The translations under genes and the position numbers were made by a program. A DNA stretch of 64,000 bases from Roseburia sp. 499 (GTDB taxonomy: Bacteria > Bacillota > Clostridia > Lachnospirales > Lachnospiraceae), in the NCBI RefSeq assembly GCF_001940225.2, contig NZ_CP135164.1, positions 1,488,001-1,552,000 of the forward strand. Reading direction: 5' to 3'. The notes beneath the pieces were generated by a model. That model saw only the letters and a program-made list of their open reading frames with translations. It made no database searches and was not told the origin of the DNA. Shown piece after piece: positions 50,375-59,800 of this stretch. How positions within the stretch are numbered: the first letter of the stretch is position 1; the number at the start of each line of letters is the position of its first letter.

Positions 50375-50401
50375 GGTTTACATAATATTTTTATGTTTAC
50401 C
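50375..50401. promoter_or_regulatory. Imperfect palindrome ahead of mutL
   Basis: GGTTTACATAA (50375-50385) and TTATGTTTACC (50391-50401) pair with two mismatches. The first arm is identical to 19164-19174 ahead of ttcA. In both cases it ends just upstream of the ribosome site of a - strand gene. Confidence 0.4.
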
Positions 50402-53057
50402 AACGATTCTTTATTTTGTTTTGAAGCTGATATAATTTGTTCAACGCATCAATTGGCGTCAGATTTCCCAAATCAATTTCTTTAATTTCTTCAATAATAT
50501 CATCGTCTTTTACTGTATCAAAGAGAGACATTTGTGTCAAATCCACTTCATCCAGACGCTCTGGCTTTTTCTTTGACGTAGCACCGGTATCTGCCATAAT
50601 ACTGCTTGCCACCTCTGTAATATCGTTGGCGCTTAATTCTTCTGCAATTACCTTGGCACGCTCAATGACGCTTTCCGGTACTCCTGCCAACTTTGCAACC
50701 TGAATACCATAACTTCTGTCAGCGCCACCCGGAACAATTTTTCTTAAAAAAACAATATCATCGCCCTTTTCCTTTACTGCAATACAGTAATTATTTACAT
50801 TATTAAGCTTGCCTTCCAATTCCGTCAACTCATGATAATGCGTTGCAAATAGTGTCTTTGCTCCTAAAAGTTTCGGATTGCTGATATGCTCTACTACTGC
50901 CCAGGCAATACTCAATCCGTCAAAGGTACTGGTTCCTCTTCCGATTTCATCCAATACCAAAAGGCTATTGCTGGTAGCATTTCTTAAAATATTGGCAACC
51001 TCTGTCATTTCTACCATAAAGGTACTTTGTCCACTTGCCAAGTCATCAGAAGCTCCCACACGCGTAAATATGCGGTCAACAATTCCGATTTTAGCACTTT
51101 CTGCCGGAACAAAGCTTCCCACCTGTGCCATCAAAACAATTAATGCAGTCTGACGCATATAAGTAGACTTTCCTGCCATATTTGGTCCGGTGATAATGGA
51201 AATACGTTTCTTTCCATTATCCAGATAGGTATCATTGGATACGAACATATCATTACTTATCATTTTTTCAACCACTGGATGACGTCCGTTCTTAATATAA
51301 ATTACACCGTTTTCGTTAATAACCGGGCGGCAATAATTATTCCGCTCTGCCACCAATGCAAGCGAAGCAAACACATCTATCTTAGCAACTGCTTTTGCAG
51401 TTTTTTGAATACGCAGTACCTCTGCCGCAATCGTATCACGAATCTCACGATACAATTCATATTCCAATGAGATAAGCTTGTCTTCTGCGCCAAGAATGAT
51501 ATCTTCTAATTCCTTTAATTCCGGTGTAATATAACGTTCTGCATTGGCAAGGGTTTGTTTTCTGGTATAGTAATCCGGTACCAAATTTTTATAGGAATTA
51601 GTCACTTCCAGATAATATCCAAATACCTTATTATATTTAATTCGAAGATTCTTAATTCCGGTCTTTTCACGTTCCTTCGTTTCTAACTCCATAAGCCAGG
51701 TCTTGCCTTCTGTCTTGGCATGGCGCAGCCTATCTACTTCCTCGTTATAACCTTCCTTTAAGATGCCACCATCACGAACAGAAATAGGCGGCTCCTCAAT
51801 AATAGAACGTTCAATCAAATCATTGATATCCGAAAGTACATCCATCTCTTCTCGAATTTCATTTAACAGTGTTCCCTTAAATTCTCCCAAAAGATTCTTA
51901 ATGTATGGAAGCATGGACAAAGAACTCTTAAAAGCAATCAGGTCTCTTGGATTTGCGGTCTGATAGGTAACACGGCTGATTAAACGTTCTAAATCATAAA
52001 CCGGATTCAAATATTCTCGAATCTCTTCCCTGGTCATGGCATTCTGGTTCAATTCTTCAATGGCATCCAGACGCTGTTCTATTTGCTCTTTATCTATCAA
52101 TGGCTGTTCTACAAAGCTACGAAGCATTCGTGCACCCATGGCTGTTTTGGTTTTATCCAGAACCCAAAGCAAAGAGCCTCGTTTTTGTTTTTCCCTAAGA
52201 GTCTCTACCAGTTCCAGATTTCTTCTGGTAGAACTGTCAATAATCATATATTTTCCTGTGATATATAACTGCAAAGAAGTCATATTGGCAAGATTATTTT
52301 TCTGAGTTTCATAGAGATATTTTAACAAAGCTCCGGCTGCGATAGTTCCCGACTCATAATCTTGAATACCAAGTCCTTGGAGATTTTTCACTTTAAAATG
52401 TTCCATCAAGATTCCCTTCGCCGTTTCATCACTGAAATACCATGAATCCAAGGAATAAATTGCTATTCCGAGACGGTGTTTTAAATCTTCAAAATCCATT
52501 CCGGTCATATAAAAAGCTTCGTTACAGATAATTTCAGATGGCGCAAACTTATGTATTTCGTCTAACAGCTTACGCTCTGTATCTACTTCTGTTACATAAT
52601 AATCACCGGTAGTTACATCCGCAATAGAGATTCCATACCGATCCTGCATGTAAACGATACACATAATATAGTTATTTTTCGTTTCATCCAATGCCTGCGT
52701 ATCCAAATTGGTTCCGGGAGTTACAATACGGACAACCTCACGCTTAACCAACCCCTTTGCCATTTTAGGGTCCTCTACCTGTTCACAGATTGCCACCTTA
52801 TGTCCCTTGGAAACCAATTTATTCAAATAAGATTCCACCGCATGATAAGGCACACCGCACATAGGTGCTCGTTCCTCCAGACCGCAACTTTTTCCGGTCA
52901 AAGTAATTTCCAATTCTTTTGACGCTATTTCAGCGTCCTCAAAAAACATTTCGTAAAAATCGCCCAGACGGTAAAATAAAATACAATCCGGGTATTCCTG
53001 CTTGGTCTCCATATATTTCTGCATCATCGGTGTCAGTTCTGACATATTTACATTCAC
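50397..53057 (-). CDS. mutS: DNA mismatch recognition ATPase MutS
   Basis: MutS binds mispaired bases and slides with ATP to recruit MutL. The 886-residue protein has the mismatch-reading domain with FYRLGDFYEMFFEDA (Phe-x-Glu wedge) near residues 28-42. The ATPase is GPNMAGKSTYMRQ (near 625) with LVLDEIGRGTSTFDG and FATHYHEL. GTG 53057 has AGAGGAAG 7 nt upstream; ATG 53045 is an alternative. It is first in mutS-mutL-miaA. Confidence 0.97.
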   Translation of the reverse strand: MNVNMSELTPMMQKYMETKQEYPDCILFYRLGDFYEMFFEDAEIASKELEITLTGKSCGLEERAPMCGVPYHAVESYLNKLVSKGHKVAICEQVEDPKMAKGLVKREVVRIVTPGTNLDTQALDETKNNYIMCIVYMQDRYGISIADVTTGDYYVTEVDTERKLLDEIHKFAPSEIICNEAFYMTGMDFEDLKHRLGIAIYSLDSWYFSDETAKGILMEHFKVKNLQGLGIQDYESGTIAAGALLKYLYETQKNNLANMTSLQLYITGKYMIIDSSTRRNLELVETLREKQKRGSLLWVLDKTKTAMGARMLRSFVEQPLIDKEQIEQRLDAIEELNQNAMTREEIREYLNPVYDLERLISRVTYQTANPRDLIAFKSSLSMLPYIKNLLGEFKGTLLNEIREEMDVLSDINDLIERSIIEEPPISVRDGGILKEGYNEEVDRLRHAKTEGKTWLMELETKEREKTGIKNLRIKYNKVFGYYLEVTNSYKNLVPDYYTRKQTLANAERYITPELKELEDIILGAEDKLISLEYELYREIRDTIAAEVLRIQKTAKAVAKIDVFASLALVAERNNYCRPVINENGVIYIKNGRHPVVEKMISNDMFVSNDTYLDNGKKRISIITGPNMAGKSTYMRQTALIVLMAQVGSFVPAESAKIGIVDRIFTRVGASDDLASGQSTFMVEMTEVANILRNATSNSLLVLDEIGRGTSTFDGLSIAWAVVEHISNPKLLGAKTLFATHYHELTELEGKLNNVNNYCIAVKEKGDDIVFLRKIVPGGADRSYGIQVAKLAGVPESVIERAKVIAEELSANDITEVASSIMADTGATSKKKPERLDEVDLTQMSLFDTVKDDDIIEEIKEIDLGNLTPIDALNKLYQLQNKIKNRW

Positions 53058-53085
53058 GTTATTACTTCCTCTCGTTTCTGTTCAT

Positions 53086-54699
53086 TTACTCTGCATCCGG
53101 TACTTTATACCTTCTAACAATTTCTTCTGCTATTTTCATACCATCCATTGCTGCTGACATGATTCCACCTGCATATCCGGCACCTTCTCCACAAGGATAC
53201 AATCCCTTAAGACTGCTTTCAAAGTTCTCATCCCTTGGAATCCTTACCGGAGATGAAGTCCGACTTTCTACTCCTGAAAGAATCGCATCCTTCCGGTCAA
53301 AATCGGGAATACGCTTTGCAAAACTATGCATTCCCTGGATAAAAGATTCTGTAATCTCCTTTGGAAACAAAGTATGCAGTGCGCCAAAAGTATGATTTCC
53401 TTTTAATTCTGATGAAAACGCGCCATATGCTTCTGAAATTTTTCCTTTTTCAAAATCGCCAAACAACTGTTGTGGAACCATTCCATTTCCCAACTCATAT
53501 GCCCGTTCCTCTAATTTTCGTTGGAAAGCAACTCCACTTAATGGTCCTTCGCCACCAAAATCCTCTGGTGTTACAGTTACAATAATGGCACTGTTAGCAT
53601 TTTTTCCGTTTCTTCCACTGTAGCTCATTCCATTTACTGCAAGGCGTCCTTCTTCGGAAGAAGCATTTACTACATATCCACCCGGACACATACAAAAAGA
53701 ATAAACACCTCTACCATTTTCCAGATTTGCAGTCAATTTATAGGACGCTGCCGGAAGAATGGATGCAGCAGCCTCTCCGTACTGATTCTCACTAATCATC
53801 TGCTGTGGATGCTCTACACGCATTCCTACTGCAAAAGATTTTGCTTCCATAGGAACCTTTCGTTCTAACAACATCTCAAAGGTATCTCTTGCACTATGTC
53901 CAATCGCAAGCACTACTGCCTCTGCCGGAATGTTACAACTACTTCCATCCCGCTCATTTCTGCATACAACACCTGACACACTGCCATTTTCGACTGATAC
54001 ATCCGTTACACAAGTTTCAAAAAGATATTTTCCGCCCCATTCCTCAATCTGCCGACGCATATCCGCCACTACTTTAATCAAAATATCTGTTCCAATGTGT
54101 GGCTTATTAACATAAGAAATTTTTTCGGGTGCACCATGAGAAATAAAGATATCCAATACTTTTTTATTTCTTCCTTTTACATCCTTTACAAGGGTATTTA
54201 GCTTGCCATCTGAAAAAGTTCCTGCACCGCCCTCGCCAAATTGCACATTAGAACGAGTATCTAATACATTTGTTTTCCAAAAAGTTTCTACATCCTTTTG
54301 ACGTTCCTCTACGCATCTGCCTCGTTCTATAATCACAGGTTTGTAACCATGCTGCGCCAATAAATATCCACAAAACAAGCCTGCCGGACCACTTCCGATA
54401 ATCACAGGTCTGTTTTTCAGCTGTTGTGTTCCACTTTCCGGAAAATCATAGATTTCATCCTTTGCAAGGGAAATATAATTACTTTTAAGTTTTTTAAGAA
54501 GTTTTTCTTCTCCCGGCACCTGCACATCTACAGTATAAACATAAGAGACTTCCTGCTTTTTTCTGGCATCGATGGACTGTTTTCTTATCTTATACAGTTT
54601 GATCTCTGCTACTGGCACCCGAAGCATCTTTGCTATTTTCTGTTTTAGCTGCTCTTCTGTATGAGAGATAGGCAGTTTTAACTGCTGTATTCGAATCAT
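53086..54699 (-). CDS. FAD-dependent dehydrogenase (COG2509 type)
   Basis: This 537-residue flavoprotein has an N-terminal extension of about 95 residues. A Rossmann FAD site follows (VIIGSGPAGLFCGYLLAQHGYKPVIIERG), then FGEGGAGTFSDGKL and a C-terminal GLYPCGEGAGYAGGIMSAAMDG. The N-terminal part resembles the family's DUF-like domain. The substrate is unknown. Its start overlaps the preceding BaiN-like gene by 4 nt, so the two flavoproteins are translationally coupled. Confidence 0.9.
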   Translation of the reverse strand: MIRIQQLKLPISHTEEQLKQKIAKMLRVPVAEIKLYKIRKQSIDARKKQEVSYVYTVDVQVPGEEKLLKKLKSNYISLAKDEIYDFPESGTQQLKNRPVIIGSGPAGLFCGYLLAQHGYKPVIIERGRCVEERQKDVETFWKTNVLDTRSNVQFGEGGAGTFSDGKLNTLVKDVKGRNKKVLDIFISHGAPEKISYVNKPHIGTDILIKVVADMRRQIEEWGGKYLFETCVTDVSVENGSVSGVVCRNERDGSSCNIPAEAVVLAIGHSARDTFEMLLERKVPMEAKSFAVGMRVEHPQQMISENQYGEAAASILPAASYKLTANLENGRGVYSFCMCPGGYVVNASSEEGRLAVNGMSYSGRNGKNANSAIIVTVTPEDFGGEGPLSGVAFQRKLEERAYELGNGMVPQQLFGDFEKGKISEAYGAFSSELKGNHTFGALHTLFPKEITESFIQGMHSFAKRIPDFDRKDAILSGVESRTSSPVRIPRDENFESSLKGLYPCGEGAGYAGGIMSAAMDGMKIAEEIVRRYKVPDAE

Positions 54700-55943
54700 A
54701 ATTGTTTACTTCCTTCCCCTGCATGTTTTCCAGCTACCCATCCGCTGGACCACGCCCACTGCAAATTATAGCCGCCACACATACCGTCAACATCAACTAC
54801 CTCGCCTGCGAAATAAAGTCCTGAAACTATTTTAGACTCCATCGTAGCTGCATCTATTTCTTCTGTATCCACACCACCGGCTGTTACCTGTGCTGCATCA
54901 AATCCTTTTGTTCCCACAATGTCCACGCGCAAATGACGAATCACATTCACTAATTTTTTTATTTCTTCTTTGGAACAAACTTCTGCTCTGGTTTCTGTGG
55001 AAATTCCTGCTTCTTTCAAAAGAACTCCTATTATTTTTTCAGAAAAAAGCCCAATCAATGCCTCTCGTGCAGACTTTCCCTTTCCATATTTCAAAAAACG
55101 TTCTTCCAACATAATTACAGTCTCTTCCTCTGTCTGCCATGGTAAAAAATCCAACAATACATAAACCTCTTTTCCTTCTGACAATCCATAAGAAGCATAT
55201 CGACTTAATTGGAAAACAGGAATTCCGGAAACTCCATTTTCTGTCAGTTGAAGTTCTCCGGTTTCTTCTGCAATTTCCTCATTTTCTATGTAAATTTTCA
55301 CCCGATTTTCTGCACGAATTCCTGCAATTTCCCGTAAAAATGACTGTTTTCCCTGCAAAGCAACAAGTGCAGGCACAATATCTGTCACTTTATGACCAAA
55401 TCCTACAATATATGGAATTCCGCTTCCATCGCTTCCTGTTTTCTTTGCAGCCTTACCACCGGTAGCAATAATACATGTTTTTCCCCTGAATTCTCCCTGC
55501 TTTGTATCAAAAATGAAGTATTTTCCTTCTTTATAAATTGAACGAATTCCTACATTGTATGCAATTCGCACTTTTTGCCGTCTGCATTCCATCAAAAGTA
55601 CTTCACGCACAGAAGAAGCCTGTCCACTAGCCGGATAATAGTAACCATCCCTTTTACTTCGCGGCTCTATTCCAAGCTCTTTAAAAAGGCTTAATGTATC
55701 TTCCAGACCAAATTGTTCAAAAACAGGCAATACAAAGGCAGGGTTATTGCTTCGATAATACGCAATCCCCTGCTTTTCGTTGGTAAAGTTGCATTTTCCA
55801 TTTCCGGTCGCCAATATTTTCTTTCCTGCACTATCCATATGTTCCAGAATCAGCACCTTAGCACCGGAACGTGCTGCACTGATTCCTGCCATCATTCCAG
55901 ATGCCCCTGCACCAACTATAATTACATCAAATTCTCTACCCAT
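54696..55943 (-). CDS. BaiN/YhiN-type NAD(P)/FAD-dependent oxidoreductase
   Basis: This 415-residue flavoprotein of the HI0933/BaiN group starts DVIIVGAGASGMMAGISAARSG (FAD-binding). It has the family features ATGNGKCNFTN, IIATGGKA and a C-terminal GLYFAGEVVDVDGMCGGYNLQWAWSSG. In one gut Clostridium a BaiN homologue acts on bile acids, but most family members have no known substrate. No other bai genes are nearby, so I claim only oxidoreductase. Coupled to the COG2509 gene by a 4-nt overlap. Confidence 0.92.
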   Translation of the reverse strand: MGREFDVIIVGAGASGMMAGISAARSGAKVLILEHMDSAGKKILATGNGKCNFTNEKQGIAYYRSNNPAFVLPVFEQFGLEDTLSLFKELGIEPRSKRDGYYYPASGQASSVREVLLMECRRQKVRIAYNVGIRSIYKEGKYFIFDTKQGEFRGKTCIIATGGKAAKKTGSDGSGIPYIVGFGHKVTDIVPALVALQGKQSFLREIAGIRAENRVKIYIENEEIAEETGELQLTENGVSGIPVFQLSRYASYGLSEGKEVYVLLDFLPWQTEEETVIMLEERFLKYGKGKSAREALIGLFSEKIIGVLLKEAGISTETRAEVCSKEEIKKLVNVIRHLRVDIVGTKGFDAAQVTAGGVDTEEIDAATMESKIVSGLYFAGEVVDVDGMCGGYNLQWAWSSGWVAGKHAGEGSKQL

Positions 55944-56030
55944 GGGTCTTATTTCTTTCCTATCCTTCTGTCAATTTTCGCTACCCATGATTTTATCACA
56001 ATCAAAAATAACATTCAAGTTTTGTCACCA

Positions 56031-56429
56031 TTAACTAGAATAATTCTCAAGAAAATTGTAGAGCTGTTCTTCGCTACTAATGTACTTGCCTTCTTCAATT
56101 TCCTTCTGCAATTCCTCCGGAAGCTCCGATACTAAAATATCAGTAGATGCATACAAAGTCTTACGGTCTGTATGATAAACTGCAACATACCCTTTCTCCT
56201 CTAATAAAATGTACTCATAAGGTTCTACAACATTCAGACTTTCCTTTACATCTTGTACTTTTTTTTCTATTTGTGACAATTGGATATTTTCTTCTTCTAA
56301 AAGTGCAATTTGTTTTTCATAAATATTCTGCTTTTTCAGTGTTCCGATAAAAAAACCAGTACATCCAAAAAATGCAGCCGTAAATATAATTGTGCCTACT
56401 AATAGGCGGATACTACATCTTCTCTTCAT
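56031..56429 (-). CDS. Membrane-anchored coiled-coil protein with BofC-like C-terminal domain
   Basis: The protein is about 132 residues. A basic N-terminus and one transmembrane segment (LLVGTIIFTAAFFGCTGFFIG) are followed by a coiled coil (residues 35-65). A small C-terminal domain follows (YILLEEKGYVAVYHTDRKTLYASTDILVSELP...LQKEIEEGKYISSEEQLYNFLENYSS). The last part resembles the C-terminal domain of BofC, a sporulation checkpoint protein; this is from pattern memory and is tentative. AAGGAG lies 6 nt before ATG 56429. The ribosome site and start sit in the loop of a perfect 18-bp inverted repeat. Confidence 0.75.
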   Translation of the reverse strand: MKRRCSIRLLVGTIIFTAAFFGCTGFFIGTLKKQNIYEKQIALLEEENIQLSQIEKKVQDVKESLNVVEPYEYILLEEKGYVAVYHTDRKTLYASTDILVSELPEELQKEIEEGKYISSEEQLYNFLENYSS

Positions 56430-56462
56430 CATAAACTCCTTTTTATGTAGTATCCGCCTATT
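56401..56462. repeat. 18-bp perfect inverted repeat enclosing a ribosome site and start codon
   Basis: AATAGGCGGATACTACAT (56401-56418) and ATGTAGTATCCGCCTATT (56445-56462) are exact reverse complements 26 bp apart. The spacer holds the AAGGAG site and ATG of the 56429 gene on the - strand, and one arm is coding. No T-run follows, so it is not an intrinsic terminator. Confidence 0.9.
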
Positions 56463-56485
56463 TTGGATTTTTTATACACTATTTC

Positions 56486-58147
56486 TTATTTTTTCATCAG
56501 ATGCATTTTCTTTGCAAGTCGAACCAGTAAATAACCTTTCGGAAATGGCTTTAATTCTTCTTCATTCAGTCCACGCATCAATAAAAGAACTACTCCATAC
56601 ACAATAACACCTACAATAATAGATACTATTGTAGCTATTGCATTCATCTTTACCGTCTTTATGAGCAACTGGTATACTCCATATACTGCTCCTCCCATAA
56701 TCGCAGAGGCAATCCCTGGAATCAAAAATGTCTTTACAATTTCTTGACGATACTTTAGATATTTTCTTATCGCTGCTCCATTCAATATGCACATGAGAAA
56801 TGCAAAGAATGTATTTGCCCATACTACTGCATAGATATTAAGATCAAGTCCATACATAAGTGCCATTAATACACCAATATGAAGTACTAACGTAATTGCT
56901 GCATTTTTTACCGGAGCTTTCATCCTGTCAATTCCCTGTAATATTCCATTACTTAACGTAGACAGAGAGTAGAATACAATAGAAACTGCTCCCACCTGTA
57001 ACATTCTAGCCGGTAATTCTCTCGCATCATGGAATAGTAATTGCAAAATCGGTGATGCAAGCACACCCATTCCTACTGCACACGGAAATGCAATTACCAT
57101 AATAAAACGAATGGAACTTGCAACCTTTCGTCGTACCTGTGGTATATCTCTCGATGCAAATGCTGTCGCAAGACTTGGTACACTCGATGCAGCTAAAGAA
57201 GATGCAATCGCAATAGGTACATTAATAAGCGTCTTGTATTTCCCACTAAAAATCCCCCACATAGTACTATAAGTCTTTTCTTTATACCCTTGTGCAGCCG
57301 CAATATTTTTGAAAATTCCCATATCTAAAATAGAACTAATGTTATAAATTGTAGTACTTAATAAAACCGGTACAATTGTCATAATCAAAACAAAAAAAAT
57401 GTTCCGATAACTTTCTTCCCCTTTTCTTCTATCACGCAGCATTTGGTTCTTATATACCGGGCGATATACAGAAAATACAAATAATACAAATAACAATGCT
57501 GCAAATGCACCAAGACCAGTACCTATCGTTCCACCTGCTGCTCCATAAGCAGCTCCATACTGCTTCGAATTGCCAAGTACTGCTCCTATACGAGTACCAT
57601 ATCCAAAGAGCATATATGCTGTCCACACACTTACCACTGCATTAATAATTTGCTCTATTAACTGAGATATAGCACTCGGCATCATAGTTCCCATTCCCTG
57701 GAAAAATCCTCGTACCACTCCCAATACAGCTACAACCAAAAGCGTCGGCGCCAGCACTTTTAAAGCAAAGATACTTAATGGTGTTTTTACCAAATATACT
57801 GTTATAACTTCTGCACCAAAATACACAATCATTGCTGCTATGGTTCCAGAAATTACTGCAAATATCAGTGCTCCTTTAAAAAGGCGATATGCATTTTTTC
57901 TTTCTCCCTTTGCCACTCTGGTAGATACCAACTTTGAAACAGCTAAAGGTAAACTATAAGAGGAAATTAGCAATAAAATACTATATACCTCCATTGCTGC
58001 CCCATAGTAATCGTTACCAATATCCCCGATAATTGCCGTTAAGGGAATTCGGTACAGTAATCCGATAATTCTACTAATGATAGATGCCACTGCCAGAATA
58101 GAACCTTGCACCAAAAAACCAGATTCATTTTTTTTCTTTGTACTCAT
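56486..58147 (-). CDS. MurJ/SpoVB-type lipid flippase
   Basis: This 553-residue MOP-superfamily exporter has about 14 transmembrane segments and begins GFLVQGSILAVASIISRIIGLLYRIPLTAIIG. Such proteins flip lipid II or other polyprenyl-linked precursors. A SpoVB-like role (spore cortex) or vegetative MurJ role cannot be separated by sequence. A strongly basic C-terminus ends the protein. It lies 21 nt after the DUF3048 gene and ahead of the hairpin described at 56401-56462. Confidence 0.9.
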   Translation of the reverse strand: MSTKKKNESGFLVQGSILAVASIISRIIGLLYRIPLTAIIGDIGNDYYGAAMEVYSILLLISSYSLPLAVSKLVSTRVAKGERKNAYRLFKGALIFAVISGTIAAMIVYFGAEVITVYLVKTPLSIFALKVLAPTLLVVAVLGVVRGFFQGMGTMMPSAISQLIEQIINAVVSVWTAYMLFGYGTRIGAVLGNSKQYGAAYGAAGGTIGTGLGAFAALLFVLFVFSVYRPVYKNQMLRDRRKGEESYRNIFFVLIMTIVPVLLSTTIYNISSILDMGIFKNIAAAQGYKEKTYSTMWGIFSGKYKTLINVPIAIASSLAASSVPSLATAFASRDIPQVRRKVASSIRFIMVIAFPCAVGMGVLASPILQLLFHDARELPARMLQVGAVSIVFYSLSTLSNGILQGIDRMKAPVKNAAITLVLHIGVLMALMYGLDLNIYAVVWANTFFAFLMCILNGAAIRKYLKYRQEIVKTFLIPGIASAIMGGAVYGVYQLLIKTVKMNAIATIVSIIVGVIVYGVVLLLMRGLNEEELKPFPKGYLLVRLAKKMHLMKK

Positions 58148-58168
58148 AAAAGTTCCTCAAATTCGTTC

Positions 58169-59284
58169 TTATTCTGCTGCTCTGGCTTCCTGCAATTCTG
58201 CCTCTGTCTGATATACATGGAAACGGTCTTTATAACTGTTTTGTACAACACATACCCATGTCTTACCCTGATTAATTGTGATTTCGTTTCCGCTTTCATC
58301 AAAATAACGTGCCGGAGAATTCTCGTTTGCCTTTGTCCATGTTACCTTTTCCATTTTTCCATTTGTAATATAAACTCCTTCTCCGCCAGAAGTTGTATTG
58401 ATGTCTAAATATCCATTTTCATCTTTATAAGACCAGTCACAATACTGAACCAGAATATTTTTTACTGCAAGCTGTTGGTCATTGGCACCATCAATCTGCT
58501 TATCCTTAAATTCATAACGATAATACAATCCATCTTCCGCATTGTATACAAACCATGGTTTATTCACAACATATCCAGGACTTACAACCAGCGCATCTTC
58601 CCCATTGGTCAGATTTACTTCCTGCTCATCCTCTGCAAACTGATAATGTCCCTGATAATCAGAAGAAAGCTCAGTCCGATACCCCTTTTTCTCAATTCCT
58701 GCATTAATTCCTTCTGCACTGGCAAATGCATTATGTGGTGCCTTACGGTTGGTATCTCGGTAGAACACGGTAGAACCAACAGATCCATCCAGACCACTTA
58801 AATTATTTACATCCTCTTGCTCTAACAACGGCTCTGCATAAATAGATTGTCCGTAATGCGCATAAATGGCATCGAACTCTTTTGCAAAGTAAAGGAAATA
58901 ATGACGGCAGCTTCGCACGGAACCAATCTTGTCCAACGCAGAATAATCCTGAAAAATTGCCATCATACGAGTATATGCTCCCTCTACCGGAACTTCGTAA
59001 ATAATATCTGCCGAAGAAGTTCCAAACTGTGGCAATGCATCTGAAGTATTACCAATCATAATTGCCAATGGACGCTTCTTAGCTAGTTCCTCATCAATCC
59101 ATTGTCCGGTCAGATAACTCTTTGCCTGTCCCTCGTGAGTATCCACAGGCTCTTCTTCCGGTTCTTCCTTGGGCTCTTCCTTTTCCACTACCGGTTTCTT
59201 TTCCTCTTCCTTCTTCCCGCATCCAGCTACGGTTGTAGCTGCCACGCAAGTTGCTAATAACAAACATAACATACGTTTCTTCAT
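58169..59284 (-). CDS. DUF3048 lipoprotein (YerB-like)
   Basis: The 371-residue exported protein has a lipoprotein signal with lipobox TVAGC, then an acidic Lys/Glu/Pro linker (residues 25-55) and the two-part DUF3048 domain (RPLAIMIGNTSDALPQFGTSSADIIYEVPVEGAYTRMMAIF; SVRSCRHYFLYFAKEFDAIYAHYGQS). ATG 59284 follows GGAGG by 7 nt; an ATG at 59299 overlaps that site. The molecular role of the family is unknown. Its maturation would need LspA. Confidence 0.92.
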   Translation of the reverse strand: MKKRMLCLLLATCVAATTVAGCGKKEEEKKPVVEKEEPKEEPEEEPVDTHEGQAKSYLTGQWIDEELAKKRPLAIMIGNTSDALPQFGTSSADIIYEVPVEGAYTRMMAIFQDYSALDKIGSVRSCRHYFLYFAKEFDAIYAHYGQSIYAEPLLEQEDVNNLSGLDGSVGSTVFYRDTNRKAPHNAFASAEGINAGIEKKGYRTELSSDYQGHYQFAEDEQEVNLTNGEDALVVSPGYVVNKPWFVYNAEDGLYYRYEFKDKQIDGANDQQLAVKNILVQYCDWSYKDENGYLDINTTSGGEGVYITNGKMEKVTWTKANENSPARYFDESGNEITINQGKTWVCVVQNSYKDRFHVYQTEAELQEARAAE

Positions 59285-59305
59285 TTTTATATCCTCCATC
59301 TTCCT

Positions 59306-59800
59306 TTATCTTAAAATATTCATATGTTCCAGAATCTCTCTCTGTTTCTGTTCCATAACTGCGGCCTCTTCCTCAGTCATATGATCATATCCAAATAAGT
59401 GAAGCATACTATGCAAAATCAAAAAGGCAAATTCCCTTTCTATAGTATGTCCATAACTTTCTGCCTGCTCCTTTACCTTATCTACACACAGAATAATATC
59501 TCCTAAAAGCGCTTCCCCCGTATCGGGATTAAAATTATCTTCATCCTCTTCTATTTTCGAAAAATCCCCCGGACTTTCGTACTGAATCATAGGAAAGGAA
59601 AGTACATCCGTAGGTCGATCGATATTCCGATGTTCCCGATTTATCTCATGAATCTCATCTAAGGATACCAAAAGCAAATTGACCTCTGTCTCATATGGGA
59701 ACTCTTCCCACTCAATAGCGGCTTCAATTACTTCTTTTGCCAAAGACTGATAATCAAACCCAAATTCCGGATTCCGTTCTTCTTCTATGGTAACTGTCAC
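59306..59800 (-). CDS. ybeY: Endoribonuclease YbeY
   Basis: YbeY is a metal-dependent RNase for 16S rRNA 3' maturation and ribosome quality control. The zinc motif HSMLHLFGYDHM (H-x3-H-x5-H) lies near residues 130-141, and LGDIILCVDKVKEQA is the other signature. The 164-residue length is typical. It overlaps the PgpH-like gene by 4 nt, in the conserved order phoH-pgpH-ybeY. Confidence 0.97.
   Translation of the reverse strand: MTVTIEEERNPEFGFDYQSLAKEVIEAAIEWEEFPYETEVNLLLVSLDEIHEINREHRNIDRPTDVLSFPMIQYESPGDFSKIEEDEDNFNPDTGEALLGDIILCVDKVKEQAESYGHTIEREFAFLILHSMLHLFGYDHMTEEEAAVMEQKQREILEHMNILR

Noticed and set aside
54696..55943. Bile acid-modifying BaiN function
   Set aside because: The family is broad and no other bai genes are present, so only a general flavin oxidoreductase call is justified.
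56401..56462. Intrinsic terminator after the flippase gene
   Set aside because: The hairpin is perfect, but no T-run follows on the - strand and its 3' arm is coding, so it is treated as a regulatory hairpin.
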